From positions 2,046,001 through 2,110,000 of the forward strand of contig NZ_CP081943.1 in the NCBI RefSeq assembly GCF_020423045.1: a stretch of DNA of 64,000 bases, read 5' to 3'. The position numbers and the translations under genes are program-made. This DNA comes from Pseudomonas sp. MM213. GTDB lineage: Bacteria > Pseudomonadota > Gammaproteobacteria > Pseudomonadales > Pseudomonadaceae. A model generated the notes under the pieces. That model saw nothing but the letters and a program-made list of their open reading frames with translations, made no database searches and had not been told where the DNA came from. Shown one piece after another: positions 17,858 through 26,656 of this stretch (positions are counted from its first letter, which is position 1; every line of letters starts with the position of its first letter).

Positions 17858-18997
17858 ATGTCACTCATCAATTACGTCACCAAAATCCAGTTCGGCTATG
17901 ACAGCCTGCAGCACCTGGCCGCCGAAGCCGAGCGCGCCGGCATCACCCGGCCGCTGATCGTCACCGACGTCGGCGTGCGCAATGCCGGCATCGTCGACAA
18001 AGTCATCGCCGCCCTCGGTGGTGACCGCGCACCGACAATTTTCGACGCCACCCCGCCCAATCCGAATGAGCACGCCGTGCGTGAAGCCGTGGCCCATTAC
18101 CACCTCGGCGAGTGCAACGGCATCATCGCTGTCGGTGGCGGTTCATCGATCGATCTGGCCAAGGGCGTCGCGGTCTGCGCCACCCACGACGGTCCTCTGC
18201 AAAGCTTCGCGGTGATTGAAGGCGGACTGGATCGCATCACCTCGGCCACCGCGCCGCTGATTGCGGTTCCGACCACGGCCGGCACCGGCAGCGAAGTGGG
18301 TCGCGGCGCCATCCTTATCCTCGACGATGGTCGCAAGGTCGGCGTTATCTCCCCCTATGTCGTGCCTCGCGTGGCCATCTGCGATCCGGAGTTGACCCTC
18401 GGTCTGCCGCCCATGCTCACCGCCGCCACCGGCATGGACGCTATCGCGCATTGCATCGAAACGTTCATGGCCCCGGCCTTCAACCCTGCCGCAGACGGCA
18501 TCGCCCTCGACGGTTTGTGGCGCGCCTGGGAACACATCGAACGCGCGACCGCCGTACCCGGTGATCGCGAAGCGCGGATGAACATGATGAGCGCGTCCAT
18601 GCAAGGCGCGCTGGCCTTCCAGAAAGGACTGGGCTGCGTGCACAGCCTTTCCCACGCCTTGGGCGGCATCAATCCGAAACTGCACCACGGCACTTTGAAC
18701 GCGATTTTTCTACCGGCGGTCGTGCACTTCAACGCCAACGCCCCGACTGTCCGTGACGAGCGCAAACTGGAACGACTGCGCCATGCCATGGGCCTTGAGG
18801 CCGACGCGAACATCGGCGCAGCCATCGAAGACATGACCAAACGCCTGGGCCTGCCGACCCGCCTGAGCCAGATCGGCGTCGATGAAAGCCTGTTCGCCGG
18901 CATCGTCGAGGGCGCTTTGCACGATCACAGCCACAAGACCAATCCGCGCGAAGCATCCTCGGCGGACTACCTGTCGATGCTTGAACAATCGCTGTAA
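17858..18997 (+). CDS. Iron-containing alcohol dehydrogenase
   Basis: A 379-residue type III alcohol dehydrogenase. The GGGSSIDLAKG nucleotide loop (near residues 91-101) and the PTTAGTGSEV motif are clear, and metal ligands are visible in MDAIAHCIE (Asp and His) and in the CVHSLSHALGG...HHG segment (two His). Such enzymes interconvert alcohols or hydroxyacids with aldehydes/semialdehydes using NAD(P). It opens the catabolic operon. 4-hydroxybutyrate or a similar hydroxyacid is possible, but the substrate is not shown by the sequence. Confidence 0.88.
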   Translation: MSLINYVTKIQFGYDSLQHLAAEAERAGITRPLIVTDVGVRNAGIVDKVIAALGGDRAPTIFDATPPNPNEHAVREAVAHYHLGECNGIIAVGGGSSIDLAKGVAVCATHDGPLQSFAVIEGGLDRITSATAPLIAVPTTAGTGSEVGRGAILILDDGRKVGVISPYVVPRVAICDPELTLGLPPMLTAATGMDAIAHCIETFMAPAFNPAADGIALDGLWRAWEHIERATAVPGDREARMNMMSASMQGALAFQKGLGCVHSLSHALGGINPKLHHGTLNAIFLPAVVHFNANAPTVRDERKLERLRHAMGLEADANIGAAIEDMTKRLGLPTRLSQIGVDESLFAGIVEGALHDHSHKTNPREASSADYLSMLEQSL

Positions 18998-19082
18998 GCA
19001 GCCGCTGCCCAACAACAATAAATCAGGAGGCATCCGCGTCGTCGATCTCACCCCCCCGAGCATCGACGGCAGCGGAACAATC

Positions 19083-19862
19083 ATGAAGCCCACCGTCCTT
19101 ATCGAACGGCAAGACGCCATTGCCATCGTCACCCTCAGTCATCCGGGAAAGATGAACGCCCTGACCCTGTCCATGTGGCAAGACCTGGGTGACGTCATGA
19201 CCGAACTGTCCGCCGACCTCAGCGTGCGCTGCGTGGTGTTGCGCGGTGCGGGCGAACAGGCCTTTGCCGCCGGCGCCGATGTCGGCGAGTTTCCGAGCGT
19301 GCGCGCCAACCAGGCACAAGCCCGACACTATGCCGAAGTCACTTCAGCGGCGATGCGCGCAGTTGCCGACTGCCCGCACCCGGTGATCGCGATGATCCAC
19401 GGCGTGTGCGTCGGCGGTGGCCTGGAAATCGCCGCACTCTGCGACCTGCGCATCTGTGGCACGTCCAGCCGCTTCGGCGCGCCGGTCGGCAAGCTCGGGC
19501 TGGTCATGTCCTATGACGAAATGGCCGGGCTGGTGGCGCTGGCGGGACGCTCGACGACCCTGGAGATTCTCCTTGAAGGCCGCATTCTCGACGCCAACGA
19601 CGCCTACGTGAAAAACCTCGTGACCCGCGTCGTACCGGATGCCGAAGTCGAATCCGAAACCCTCGCCACCGCCAAACGCATCATCAACGGCGCCCCGCTC
19701 GTCGCCCGCTGGCATCGCCAGGCGGCACGACAACTGGAAGCGGGCATCGCCCCCACCGTCGAGCAGATCGACAGCAGTTACGCCTGCTACGACACCGACG
19801 ATTTTCAGATCGGCCTGAACGCGTTCATCGCCAAAGCCAAACCACAATTCGAGGGCAAATAA
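19083..19862 (+). CDS. Enoyl-CoA hydratase/isomerase (crotonase) family protein
   Basis: A 259-residue crotonase-fold protein. The oxyanion-hole segments are GEQAFAAGADVGEF (about 58-70) and HGVCVGGGLEIA (about 107-118). Glu115 sits at the first catalytic glutamate of the classical hydratase, but the second catalytic position (FGxPE in the hydratase) reads FGAPV, with Val135. A plain hydratase role is therefore doubtful; an isomerase, decarboxylase or C-C bond enzyme of the superfamily is possible. The frame extends upstream into the ADH gene, but ATG 19083 gives the family start. It ends one base before the CoA-transferase start region, indicating coupling. Confidence 0.83.
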   Translation: MKPTVLIERQDAIAIVTLSHPGKMNALTLSMWQDLGDVMTELSADLSVRCVVLRGAGEQAFAAGADVGEFPSVRANQAQARHYAEVTSAAMRAVADCPHPVIAMIHGVCVGGGLEIAALCDLRICGTSSRFGAPVGKLGLVMSYDEMAGLVALAGRSTTLEILLEGRILDANDAYVKNLVTRVVPDAEVESETLATAKRIINGAPLVARWHRQAARQLEAGIAPTVEQIDSSYACYDTDDFQIGLNAFIAKAKPQFEGK

Positions 19863-19863
19863 C

Positions 19864-21072
19864 ATGGGACCGCTGACAGGAATGCGCGTGGTAGAACTGG
19901 CTCACATCATGTCCGGCCCGGTGTGCGGCATGATGCTGGCCGACATGGGCGCTGACGTGGTGAAGGTCGAGAAAGTCCCGGACGGTGATGATTCGCGCCG
20001 CTTCTCGCCGATCATGGCCAGCGGTGAATCCGCTTCGTTCATGGTGGTCAACCGCAACAAGCGCGGGATCGGCCTGAACCTGAAAACCGAGGGCGGCCGC
20101 GACGTTCTGCGCCGCCTGCTGATGGACGCCGACGTGGTCACGGAAAACTACCGCGCCGGCACCATGGAAAAATTCGGCCTCGGTTACGAAACCCTGAAAA
20201 CCCTCAACCCCGGGCTGATCTACTGCGCGATTTCCGGTTACGGTCGCAGCGGGCCGTTCGGCGAGAAAGGCGGTTTCGACCTGATCGCCCAAGGCATGAG
20301 CGGCATGATGAGCATGACCGGTGAAGCCGGGCGCGAGCCGGTCAAGGCCGGTTCGCCGGTGGCCGACATCAACTCCGGCATCCTCGCCGCCCTCGGCATC
20401 TGCGCCGCGTATGCCGCAAAACAGAAAACCGGCCTTGGGCAGATGGTCGACACCTCGCTGTTCGAAGCCGGCCTGCAACAAATGTACTGGCCAGCAGCGG
20501 CGTATTTTGCCGACGGCACCATCCTGCCAAAAATGGGTTCGGCGAACTCCACCAGCGCGCCGTATCAGGTGTTCCGCACGGCGGATGGCTGGATCAACAT
20601 CGGCGCCGCCAACCAGGCCAACTACGAGCGACTGGTCGAGGCGCTGGCCGTTCCGCAATTGAAAGCCGACCCTCGTTTCGCCAGCAACGCCTTGCGCATG
20701 GAGCATCGCCTGGCGCTGGTGGAAATCCTCAACGAAGTGCTGGTCGCACGCACCACGGATGAATGGATGGTGTTGTTCGACAGCCTCGGCCTGCCTGCCG
20801 GGCCGGTCCTCGACATCGCCGCCGCGCTGGCCCACCCGCAAACCAAGGCACGCGGCATGGTCGTCGAGACCGAACACCCGACCGAAGGCCGGGTGCGCGG
20901 CATGGGCTTGCCGATTCACTTCTCCGACATGGACAACGCCGCGCCACCGACCAGCCGCCCTGCACCGCTGCTCGGCGAACACACCCGCGAAGTGCTGAAG
21001 GAAAGCGGGTATGCGGAAAACGAAATCGACGAGTTGATTCGCACCCAGGCGGTGGTCGCACTCGCCTCCTGA
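19864..21072 (+). CDS. Class III CoA-transferase (CaiB/BaiF family)
   Basis: A 402-residue family III CoA-transferase. It opens with GMRVVELAHIMSGPVCGMMLADMGADV and has the conserved LNPGLIYCAISGYG block and catalytic Asp168 in GSPVADINSG. It would move CoA between an acyl-CoA donor and an organic acid in the cytoplasm, via an aspartyl-CoA anhydride. The gene begins one base after the crotonase stop, so the two probably act in sequence on the same CoA ester. The acid cannot be named. Confidence 0.9.
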   Translation: MGPLTGMRVVELAHIMSGPVCGMMLADMGADVVKVEKVPDGDDSRRFSPIMASGESASFMVVNRNKRGIGLNLKTEGGRDVLRRLLMDADVVTENYRAGTMEKFGLGYETLKTLNPGLIYCAISGYGRSGPFGEKGGFDLIAQGMSGMMSMTGEAGREPVKAGSPVADINSGILAALGICAAYAAKQKTGLGQMVDTSLFEAGLQQMYWPAAAYFADGTILPKMGSANSTSAPYQVFRTADGWINIGAANQANYERLVEALAVPQLKADPRFASNALRMEHRLALVEILNEVLVARTTDEWMVLFDSLGLPAGPVLDIAAALAHPQTKARGMVVETEHPTEGRVRGMGLPIHFSDMDNAAPPTSRPAPLLGEHTREVLKESGYAENEIDELIRTQAVVALAS

Positions 21073-21081
21073 ACCGAACTG

Positions 21082-21182
21082 TGTGGGAGCGAGCCTGCTC
21101 GCGATGGACGTTAACGAAAACGCGTTTTTGGCTGGATAAACGCGACGCCCTCAGGTCCATCGCGAGCAGGCTCGCTCCCACA
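21082..21182. repeat. REP doublet (GAGCGAGCCTGCTCGCGATGG family)
   Basis: An inverted pair, TGTGGGAGCGAGCCTGCTCGC and its complement, around an AT-richer loop, inside the operon between the CoA-transferase and TRAP genes. Such an element in an operon may set differential expression of the two halves by mRNA stabilisation, which is inference. Confidence 0.85.
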
Positions 21183-21241
21183 AGGAGCAGCGTTCGCGTT
21201 GCTTTTTAGAACAACTACAACAAAAACAATAGGTGAACATC

Positions 21242-22285
21242 ATGAGCCGTATCTTGACCGAGTCCGTCAGCCGCCGATCCTTTCTAGTGTCTGCCGGCGT
21301 CACCGTGGGTGGTGCTTTCGCCGCCAACCTGCTGCCTTCCAGCGTCTTCGCCGCGACCAAACCCATCGTGCTGCGCTACACCAGCAGCCTGCCCGACACC
21401 CATCCGCTGAACCAACAGATGAAGGCCGCCTCGCTGGCGATCAAGGCCGAAACCAACGGCGCGGTGGACTTGCAGGTGTACGCCAACGGCGCCATGGGCG
21501 GCGACACCGACATGCTGTCCCAGGTGCGCGCCGGGGCAATCGATTTCATTCCACTGCCGGGTGCAATTCTCTCGACGCTGGTGCCGGCCATGTCGATTGA
21601 AAGCATGCCGTTTGCGTTCAAGGACTACGACAGTGTCTGGGCTGCGCTAGACGGCAAGCTGGGCGAGTACGTGCGCGCCAAGACCGAGAAGGTCGGCCTG
21701 ATCCCGATGGAAAAAGTCTGGAACAACGGCTTCCGCCAGATCACCAGTTCGACGCGGCCGATCAACACGCCGCAAGACCTCGCCGGCTTCAAACTGCGCG
21801 TCTTGGTCAGCCCGCTGTGGACGTCGATGTTCAGCGCCCTGGGCGCGTCGCCGACCGGCATCAGCATCAACGAAACCTACTCGGCCTTGCAGACCAAAGT
21901 GGTCGACGGCCAGGAAAACCCGCTGGTGGTGGTCGAGTCCGCACGCTTCTATGAAGTGCAGAAATATTGCTCGATGACTGACCACATCTGGGGCGGTTTC
22001 TGGATCGTCGCCTCGGGAAAGACCTTCCCGAAACTGCCGGCGGACGTGCAGGAAATCGTCTCCCGGCAGATCAACGCCGCCGCGCTGGTTCAGCGCCAAC
22101 AGGTGATCGACCTCAACTCCAGCCTGGAGCCGTCGCTGACCGCCCACGGCATCACCTTCAACAAAGTCGACCGCACACTGTTCAGGACAGACCTGCAATC
22201 GAAAGGCTTCTACACCCAATGGAAGGATAAGTACGGCCCGGAAGCCTGGAGCTTGCTTGAGCAATACGCGGGTCAACTGTCCTAA
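21242..22285 (+). CDS. TRAP transporter solute-binding protein (DctP family)
   Basis: A 347-residue periplasmic binding protein with a twin-arginine signal (SRRSFLVSAGVTVGGAFAA). Family blocks include DTHPLNQQMKAASLAIKAET, the GGDTDMLSQVRAG loop and NGFRQITS...TPQDLAG. ATG 21242 has AGGTG six bases upstream; a GTG nine bases earlier is also open. DctP proteins bind carboxylates and pass them to the DctQ/DctM membrane unit, here encoded 15 bases downstream. This points to an organic-acid substrate for the cluster. Confidence 0.93.
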   Translation: MSRILTESVSRRSFLVSAGVTVGGAFAANLLPSSVFAATKPIVLRYTSSLPDTHPLNQQMKAASLAIKAETNGAVDLQVYANGAMGGDTDMLSQVRAGAIDFIPLPGAILSTLVPAMSIESMPFAFKDYDSVWAALDGKLGEYVRAKTEKVGLIPMEKVWNNGFRQITSSTRPINTPQDLAGFKLRVLVSPLWTSMFSALGASPTGISINETYSALQTKVVDGQENPLVVVESARFYEVQKYCSMTDHIWGGFWIVASGKTFPKLPADVQEIVSRQINAAALVQRQQVIDLNSSLEPSLTAHGITFNKVDRTLFRTDLQSKGFYTQWKDKYGPEAWSLLEQYAGQLS

Positions 22286-22300
22286 GCCGGAGACAAAGTC

Positions 22301-24199
22301 ATGAAAAATGAACTGCCAATGACGGATGTTGCTCCCGCTGAAGGACTCAGCCCACACCAAACCACATTTCGTCTCGGCCGCGCGCTGGACACCGGTCTGC
22401 GCTGGCTGACCGAGGGCAGCGCGGCGTTGCTGGTGGTCATCGAAGTCACGCTGCTTTTCTGCAACGTGTTCTCGCGTTATGTGCTCAACCAGCCGATTGT
22501 CTGGGGCGACGAACTGGCTTCGCTGCTGTTCCTGTGGCTGGCGATGCTCGGTTCAGTGGTGGCGATGCGACGCGGCGAACACATGCGGCTGACCTCGTTC
22601 ATCTCGCGGCTGCCCATGGAAAAACGGGCGTTCATCGACACCCTGGGCGCAGTGATCGTCATCACCTTCATCGGGCTGCTGTTTACCCCGGCCTGGGAGT
22701 ACGTCAGCGACGAGTGGATCATCACCACCGCCGCCCTCGAAATCCCCAACGCCTTTCGCGTCTCCGCCATCGCCGTCGGCCTGAGCCTGATGCTGATGAC
22801 CTGCGTCGCCCGGCTGTTGACCAGCGCACGGTTGATCGACTTCTCGGTCTCGGTGGCGATGCTCGCATCCCTCGGCGCGTTGTTGTGGGTGGCCGAAGGC
22901 TCGATGTTGCTGATGGGCAACTGGAACCTGGTGATCTTCTTCATGGTCGGCGTGATGGCGATGATCGTCATCGGCGTCCCCATCATGGTCGCGTTCGGCC
23001 TGGCTACGGTGGCGTACCTGTCGACCATGACCAGCACACCACTCACGCTGGTGGTGGGGCGGATGGACGAAGGCATGGCGAGCCTGATCCTGCTGGCCAT
23101 CCCGCTGTTCGTGTTTTTGGGTGCGCTGATCGAAGCCATGGGCATGGCGCGGGCGATGATCCGTTTCCTGTGCTCGCTGATCGGCCATGTGCGCGGCGGT
23201 TTGTCGTACGTGCTGATCGGTGCCATTTACCTGATCTCCGGTATTTCCGGCTCGAAGGCAGCCGACATGGCAGCCATCGCCCCGGCGCTGTTCCCGGAAA
23301 TGAAGAAGCGCGGCGAGGACGAAAACGAACTGGTGGCGATGCTTAACGCCTCCGGGGCGATGTCGGAAACCATTCCGCCGAGCCTGGTGCTTATCACCAT
23401 CGGTTCGGTGACCGGCGTGTCGATTTCCGCACTGTTCACCGGCGGTTTCATGCCGGCGGTGGTGGGCGCGATTGCGATGGCAGCCGTCATCTGGTGGAAG
23501 AACCGCAAAGGTGAGGCCTCTACCGGCAAACGCGCCTCGGGCAAGGAAATCGGCCACTCGCTGCTGCTCGCGATCCCTGCGCTGGCCCTGCCCTTCGTGA
23601 TCCGCACTGCGGTGGTCGAAGGCGTCGCCACCGCGACCGAAGTCGCCGCCATCGGCGTGGCCTACACCTTCATCGTCGGTCTGCTGTGCTACCGCTGCTT
23701 CGACTGGCGCCGCTTGTATCCGATTCTGGTCAGCACCGCGTCGTTGTCCGGCGCGATCCTGATCATCATCGGCAGCGCCACCGCCATGGCCTGGGCGCTG
23801 ACCCAGTCGGGCTTTTCGCACCAGTTGGCGCAAGTGATGGCGACCGTTCCGGGGGGCGCGATGGGCTTCCTGATCATCTCCGCCGTGGCGTTCATCCTGC
23901 TCGGCAGTTTCCTGGAAGGCATCCCGGCCATCGTGCTGTTCGGCCCGCTGCTGTTCCCGATTGCCAAAGCCATGGGCATCAACGACGTGCATTACGCCAT
24001 GGTCGCGATCTTCGCCATGGGCCTGGGCTTGTTCGCCCCGCCATTCGGCGTCGGTTTCTACGCCGCGTGCGCCATCGCCAAGGTCGACCCAAGTGGCGCC
24101 ATGCGCCGGGTCTGGCCGTATCTCGGCGCCCTGGTCGTCGCGCTGGCGGTGCTGATCGCCGTGCCGTGGATTTCCATCGGTTTCCTGCCGTCTGCCTGA
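22301..24199 (+). CDS. TRAP transporter fused small and large membrane subunits (DctQM)
   Basis: A 632-residue membrane protein that fuses the small DctQ subunit (residues about 25-185, four helices) to the large DctM subunit (about 200-632). The DctM part shows GVPIMVAFGLA, the LLAIPLFVFLGALIE block, the SGSKAADMAAIAP motif and the PPSLVLI segment. It imports the solute presented by the upstream DctP using the ion gradient. Fused DctQM genes are common. The gap to DctP is 15 bases. Confidence 0.93.
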   Translation: MKNELPMTDVAPAEGLSPHQTTFRLGRALDTGLRWLTEGSAALLVVIEVTLLFCNVFSRYVLNQPIVWGDELASLLFLWLAMLGSVVAMRRGEHMRLTSFISRLPMEKRAFIDTLGAVIVITFIGLLFTPAWEYVSDEWIITTAALEIPNAFRVSAIAVGLSLMLMTCVARLLTSARLIDFSVSVAMLASLGALLWVAEGSMLLMGNWNLVIFFMVGVMAMIVIGVPIMVAFGLATVAYLSTMTSTPLTLVVGRMDEGMASLILLAIPLFVFLGALIEAMGMARAMIRFLCSLIGHVRGGLSYVLIGAIYLISGISGSKAADMAAIAPALFPEMKKRGEDENELVAMLNASGAMSETIPPSLVLITIGSVTGVSISALFTGGFMPAVVGAIAMAAVIWWKNRKGEASTGKRASGKEIGHSLLLAIPALALPFVIRTAVVEGVATATEVAAIGVAYTFIVGLLCYRCFDWRRLYPILVSTASLSGAILIIIGSATAMAWALTQSGFSHQLAQVMATVPGGAMGFLIISAVAFILLGSFLEGIPAIVLFGPLLFPIAKAMGINDVHYAMVAIFAMGLGLFAPPFGVGFYAACAIAKVDPSGAMRRVWPYLGALVVALAVLIAVPWISIGFLPSA

Positions 24200-24239
24200 A
24201 TCAACCTTTGACTGTCAGCACTCAAACACGAGGTTTTGT

Positions 24240-24698
24240 ATGAATTTCTCCACTCTGCACCCAGGCTCCGCCACCGAGCGCCCACTGATCGTCGACAAAC
24301 AACGCACCATTTCGTTTCTGGGCGAAGACTTGCGCATCTACGCCACGCCGCGCCTGGTCGACGACATTGAACAGACTTGCCTCGATTACCTGCTGACCTT
24401 CCTCGACGAGGGTGAAAACACCGTGGGGGCGGCGGTCGATATCCGTCACGTCGGCGCCACGCTGCTGGGCATGTCGGTGAACATTGTCGCCACGGTCACT
24501 CGCATCGAAGGTCGCAGCGTCACCTTCAATGTCGAAGTGCGCGATGACGTCGAGCTGGTGGCGACAGCAGCGCATACCCGTGTGGTGGTGAACGTCGCCA
24601 AACTGCGCAGCCGCGTCCAGGCCAAAGCCGAGGCAGCGGCTGCCGGCGACGTCGAAGACGGCGTGCTCAGCCCTTCGCAATTCTCCGCGTCGCGCTGA
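24240..24698 (+). CDS. Hot-dog thioesterase of the FlK (fluoroacetyl-CoA thioesterase) family
   Basis: A 152-residue hot-dog protein with ATPRLVDDIEQ, GENTVGAAVDIRHVGATLLG and the AHTRVVVN strand. Thr36, Glu44 and His70 keep the spacing (8 and 26 residues) of the FlK catalytic triad that I recall as Thr42/Glu50/His76. It should hydrolyse an acyl-CoA. The fluorine specificity of FlK depends on other residues I cannot verify, and the cluster gives no fluoroacetate context. The C-terminal 25 residues are Ala-rich and variable. Confidence 0.8.
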   Translation: MNFSTLHPGSATERPLIVDKQRTISFLGEDLRIYATPRLVDDIEQTCLDYLLTFLDEGENTVGAAVDIRHVGATLLGMSVNIVATVTRIEGRSVTFNVEVRDDVELVATAAHTRVVVNVAKLRSRVQAKAEAAAAGDVEDGVLSPSQFSASR

Positions 24699-24713
24699 GT
24701 CAGGGTCGCCGTC

Positions 24714-25673
24714 ATGATCACCCTTCACGAACGCAACGGCATGCCGAACCTGGCGGCCGGGGATGCGCTGCCGGTCGTCGATGCCCATCACCATTTGTGG
24801 GACTTGGGCAACGGGCGCTATCCGTGGTTGCAGGACGAGTATCACGAGGAATTCTTCCTCGGCGACTATCACAGCCTGTGCCGTGATTTCCTGCCGGAAC
24901 AGTTCCTCGCCCTGACCGAAAATCAACGCTTGGTCGGCACGGTGCACGTCGAGGCCGAGCGTGCACGCGATGAGCAAGTCGCCGAGACACGCTGGCTGGA
25001 ACAAGTGAACGCCCGTTACGGCTTCCCGAATGCCATCGTTGCCCATGCCTGGTTCGATCGCGAAGACAGTGCAGAGATTCTCGCCGCTCAAGCCGCCAGG
25101 CCGCTGGTGAAAGGCATCCGTTCGAAACCGGTGACTTCGGCATCGCCGGACGTATCGGTGGCCGGTGCCAAGGGCACCATGCAGGACCCGAACTGGCTGG
25201 AAGGCTTTTCGCGGCTGGCCGAGCACGATCTGTCGTGGGACCTGCGGGTGCCGCCGTGGCACCTGGTCGAAGCGGCTGAAGTGGCGGCGATGTTTCCGCA
25301 GATCCGCATTGCGCTCAACCACACCGGTTTCGCCTGGGACCGCAGCCCACAAGGCATGGCGCGCTGGCGCAAAGGCCTGGAGGCGTTGGCCTTGCAGCCG
25401 AACGTGCACATCAAGCTGTCGGAGTTCGGGCTTAAAGATTCGCCCTGGAATTATGACGACAACCGGATTGTGGTCCTGACCGCGCTGGAAATCTTCGGCC
25501 CCGAGCGCTGCATGTTCGCCAGCAATTTTCCGGTGGCCGGGCTGCGCGCTTCCTACGACACGATTGCCGATGGCATGGCCGCGATGCTCGCCCCCATGGG
25601 GCGTGCGGTGCAGGAAGCGGTGTTCGCCGGCAACGCCCGACGCTTTTATCGATTGGAGGAGCAGCATGGATAA
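24714..25673 (+). CDS. Amidohydrolase (COG3618-type metal-dependent hydrolase), copy 1
   Basis: A 319-residue TIM-barrel hydrolase of the amidohydrolase_2/lactonase group. It has VVDAHHHLWD (HxH metal site, residues 21-30), the GIRSKPV strand, NHTGFAW and a C-terminal FASNFPV block. Relatives hydrolyse lactones or amides, for example in sugar-acid and aromatic pathways. A second homologue of equal length follows with an eight-base overlap. The pair is likely translationally coupled and probably acts on stereoisomers or on successive steps. Confidence 0.88.
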   Translation: MITLHERNGMPNLAAGDALPVVDAHHHLWDLGNGRYPWLQDEYHEEFFLGDYHSLCRDFLPEQFLALTENQRLVGTVHVEAERARDEQVAETRWLEQVNARYGFPNAIVAHAWFDREDSAEILAAQAARPLVKGIRSKPVTSASPDVSVAGAKGTMQDPNWLEGFSRLAEHDLSWDLRVPPWHLVEAAEVAAMFPQIRIALNHTGFAWDRSPQGMARWRKGLEALALQPNVHIKLSEFGLKDSPWNYDDNRIVVLTALEIFGPERCMFASNFPVAGLRASYDTIADGMAAMLAPMGRAVQEAVFAGNARRFYRLEEQHG

Positions 25674-26625
25674 CCTGTCGGCCATCGACTGGCGCGCACG
25701 TTTTCTGGCCAGCGGCGACGATGCGGATTTGCCCATCGTCGACGCGCATCAACACTATTTCGATATCGAAACCCATTACTACCCATGGCTGAACGACCGG
25801 CCGTTGCGACCGTTTCGTTATGGCGATTACTCGTCGATCTGCCGCAATTTCCTGCCCGCCGACTATCACCGGCTGACCGGCCGCCATCACGTCGTGCAAA
25901 CGGTCGTGATCGAAGGTGAGTGGGACCCGGCGACACCGGCCGATGAAGTGCGGTTTGTCGAATCGCTGGCGAAAACCGAGTCCACCCTGGGCGCCATGGT
26001 CGCGCAGGCCTGGCTGGATCGTGAAGACGCTTTTGATCTGCTGCGCCTGTACGGCGATCACCCGCTGGTGCGCGGCATACGCCACAAACCGACAGTGACC
26101 AGCCGTGAAGCCTGGCGCGAAGATTTTATCGCCCCCGGTTCGATGCGCGATCCGCGCTGGCGCGATGGCTATGCCCAACTGGCCGAAAACGGCCTGCACT
26201 TCGAATTGCAGGCGCCATGGTGGCATCTGCCGGAAGCCGCCGAGCTGGCCCGGGATTTTCCCGACGTGTCCATCGTGGTCAATCACACCGCATTGCCCGC
26301 CGACCGCTCCGAAGAAGGTCTGGCCGGTTGGCGTGAAAACCTCGCCCTGCTGGCAAAGGAACCGAACGTCGTGCTGAAGATTTCCGGCATCTGCATTCCC
26401 GGCAAGGCGTGGCCGATCGAGGCGAACCGCGTGGTGGTGAACGACGCGATATCGATTTTCGACGTCAGCCGCTGCGCGTTTGCCAGCAATTACCCGGTCG
26501 ATGGCGTGGTGAACAGCCTCAGCGAAGTGTTCGACGGTTTCAAAACCATTGTCCGGGACCGCTCTCTCGAAGATCGGCTTGCGCTGTTTCATGACAACGC
26601 CCGACGCATCTACCGGCTCGCTTGA
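25666..26625 (+). CDS. Amidohydrolase (COG3618-type metal-dependent hydrolase), copy 2
   Basis: A 319-residue homologue of the preceding gene, with IVDAHQHYFDIETHYYPWL, NFLPADYH, GIRHKP, NHTALP and FASNYPVDG blocks. GGAGGAG lies just before ATG 25666, inside the end of copy 1. The two proteins share the same order of motifs but differ widely elsewhere (for example HHHLWD against HQHYFD), so the duplication is old. Function: probably lactone or amide hydrolysis; not demonstrated by the sequence. Confidence 0.88.
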   Translation: MDNLSAIDWRARFLASGDDADLPIVDAHQHYFDIETHYYPWLNDRPLRPFRYGDYSSICRNFLPADYHRLTGRHHVVQTVVIEGEWDPATPADEVRFVESLAKTESTLGAMVAQAWLDREDAFDLLRLYGDHPLVRGIRHKPTVTSREAWREDFIAPGSMRDPRWRDGYAQLAENGLHFELQAPWWHLPEAAELARDFPDVSIVVNHTALPADRSEEGLAGWRENLALLAKEPNVVLKISGICIPGKAWPIEANRVVVNDAISIFDVSRCAFASNYPVDGVVNSLSEVFDGFKTIVRDRSLEDRLALFHDNARRIYRLA

Positions 26626-26656
26626 CCCGATTTGAACAGCTCATCAGGAGTCCAAC

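Noticed and set aside
18882..19082. Longer N-terminus for the crotonase-fold protein
   Set aside because: The extension lies within the alcohol dehydrogenase gene and its translation is Arg/Pro-rich; ATG 19083 fits the family.
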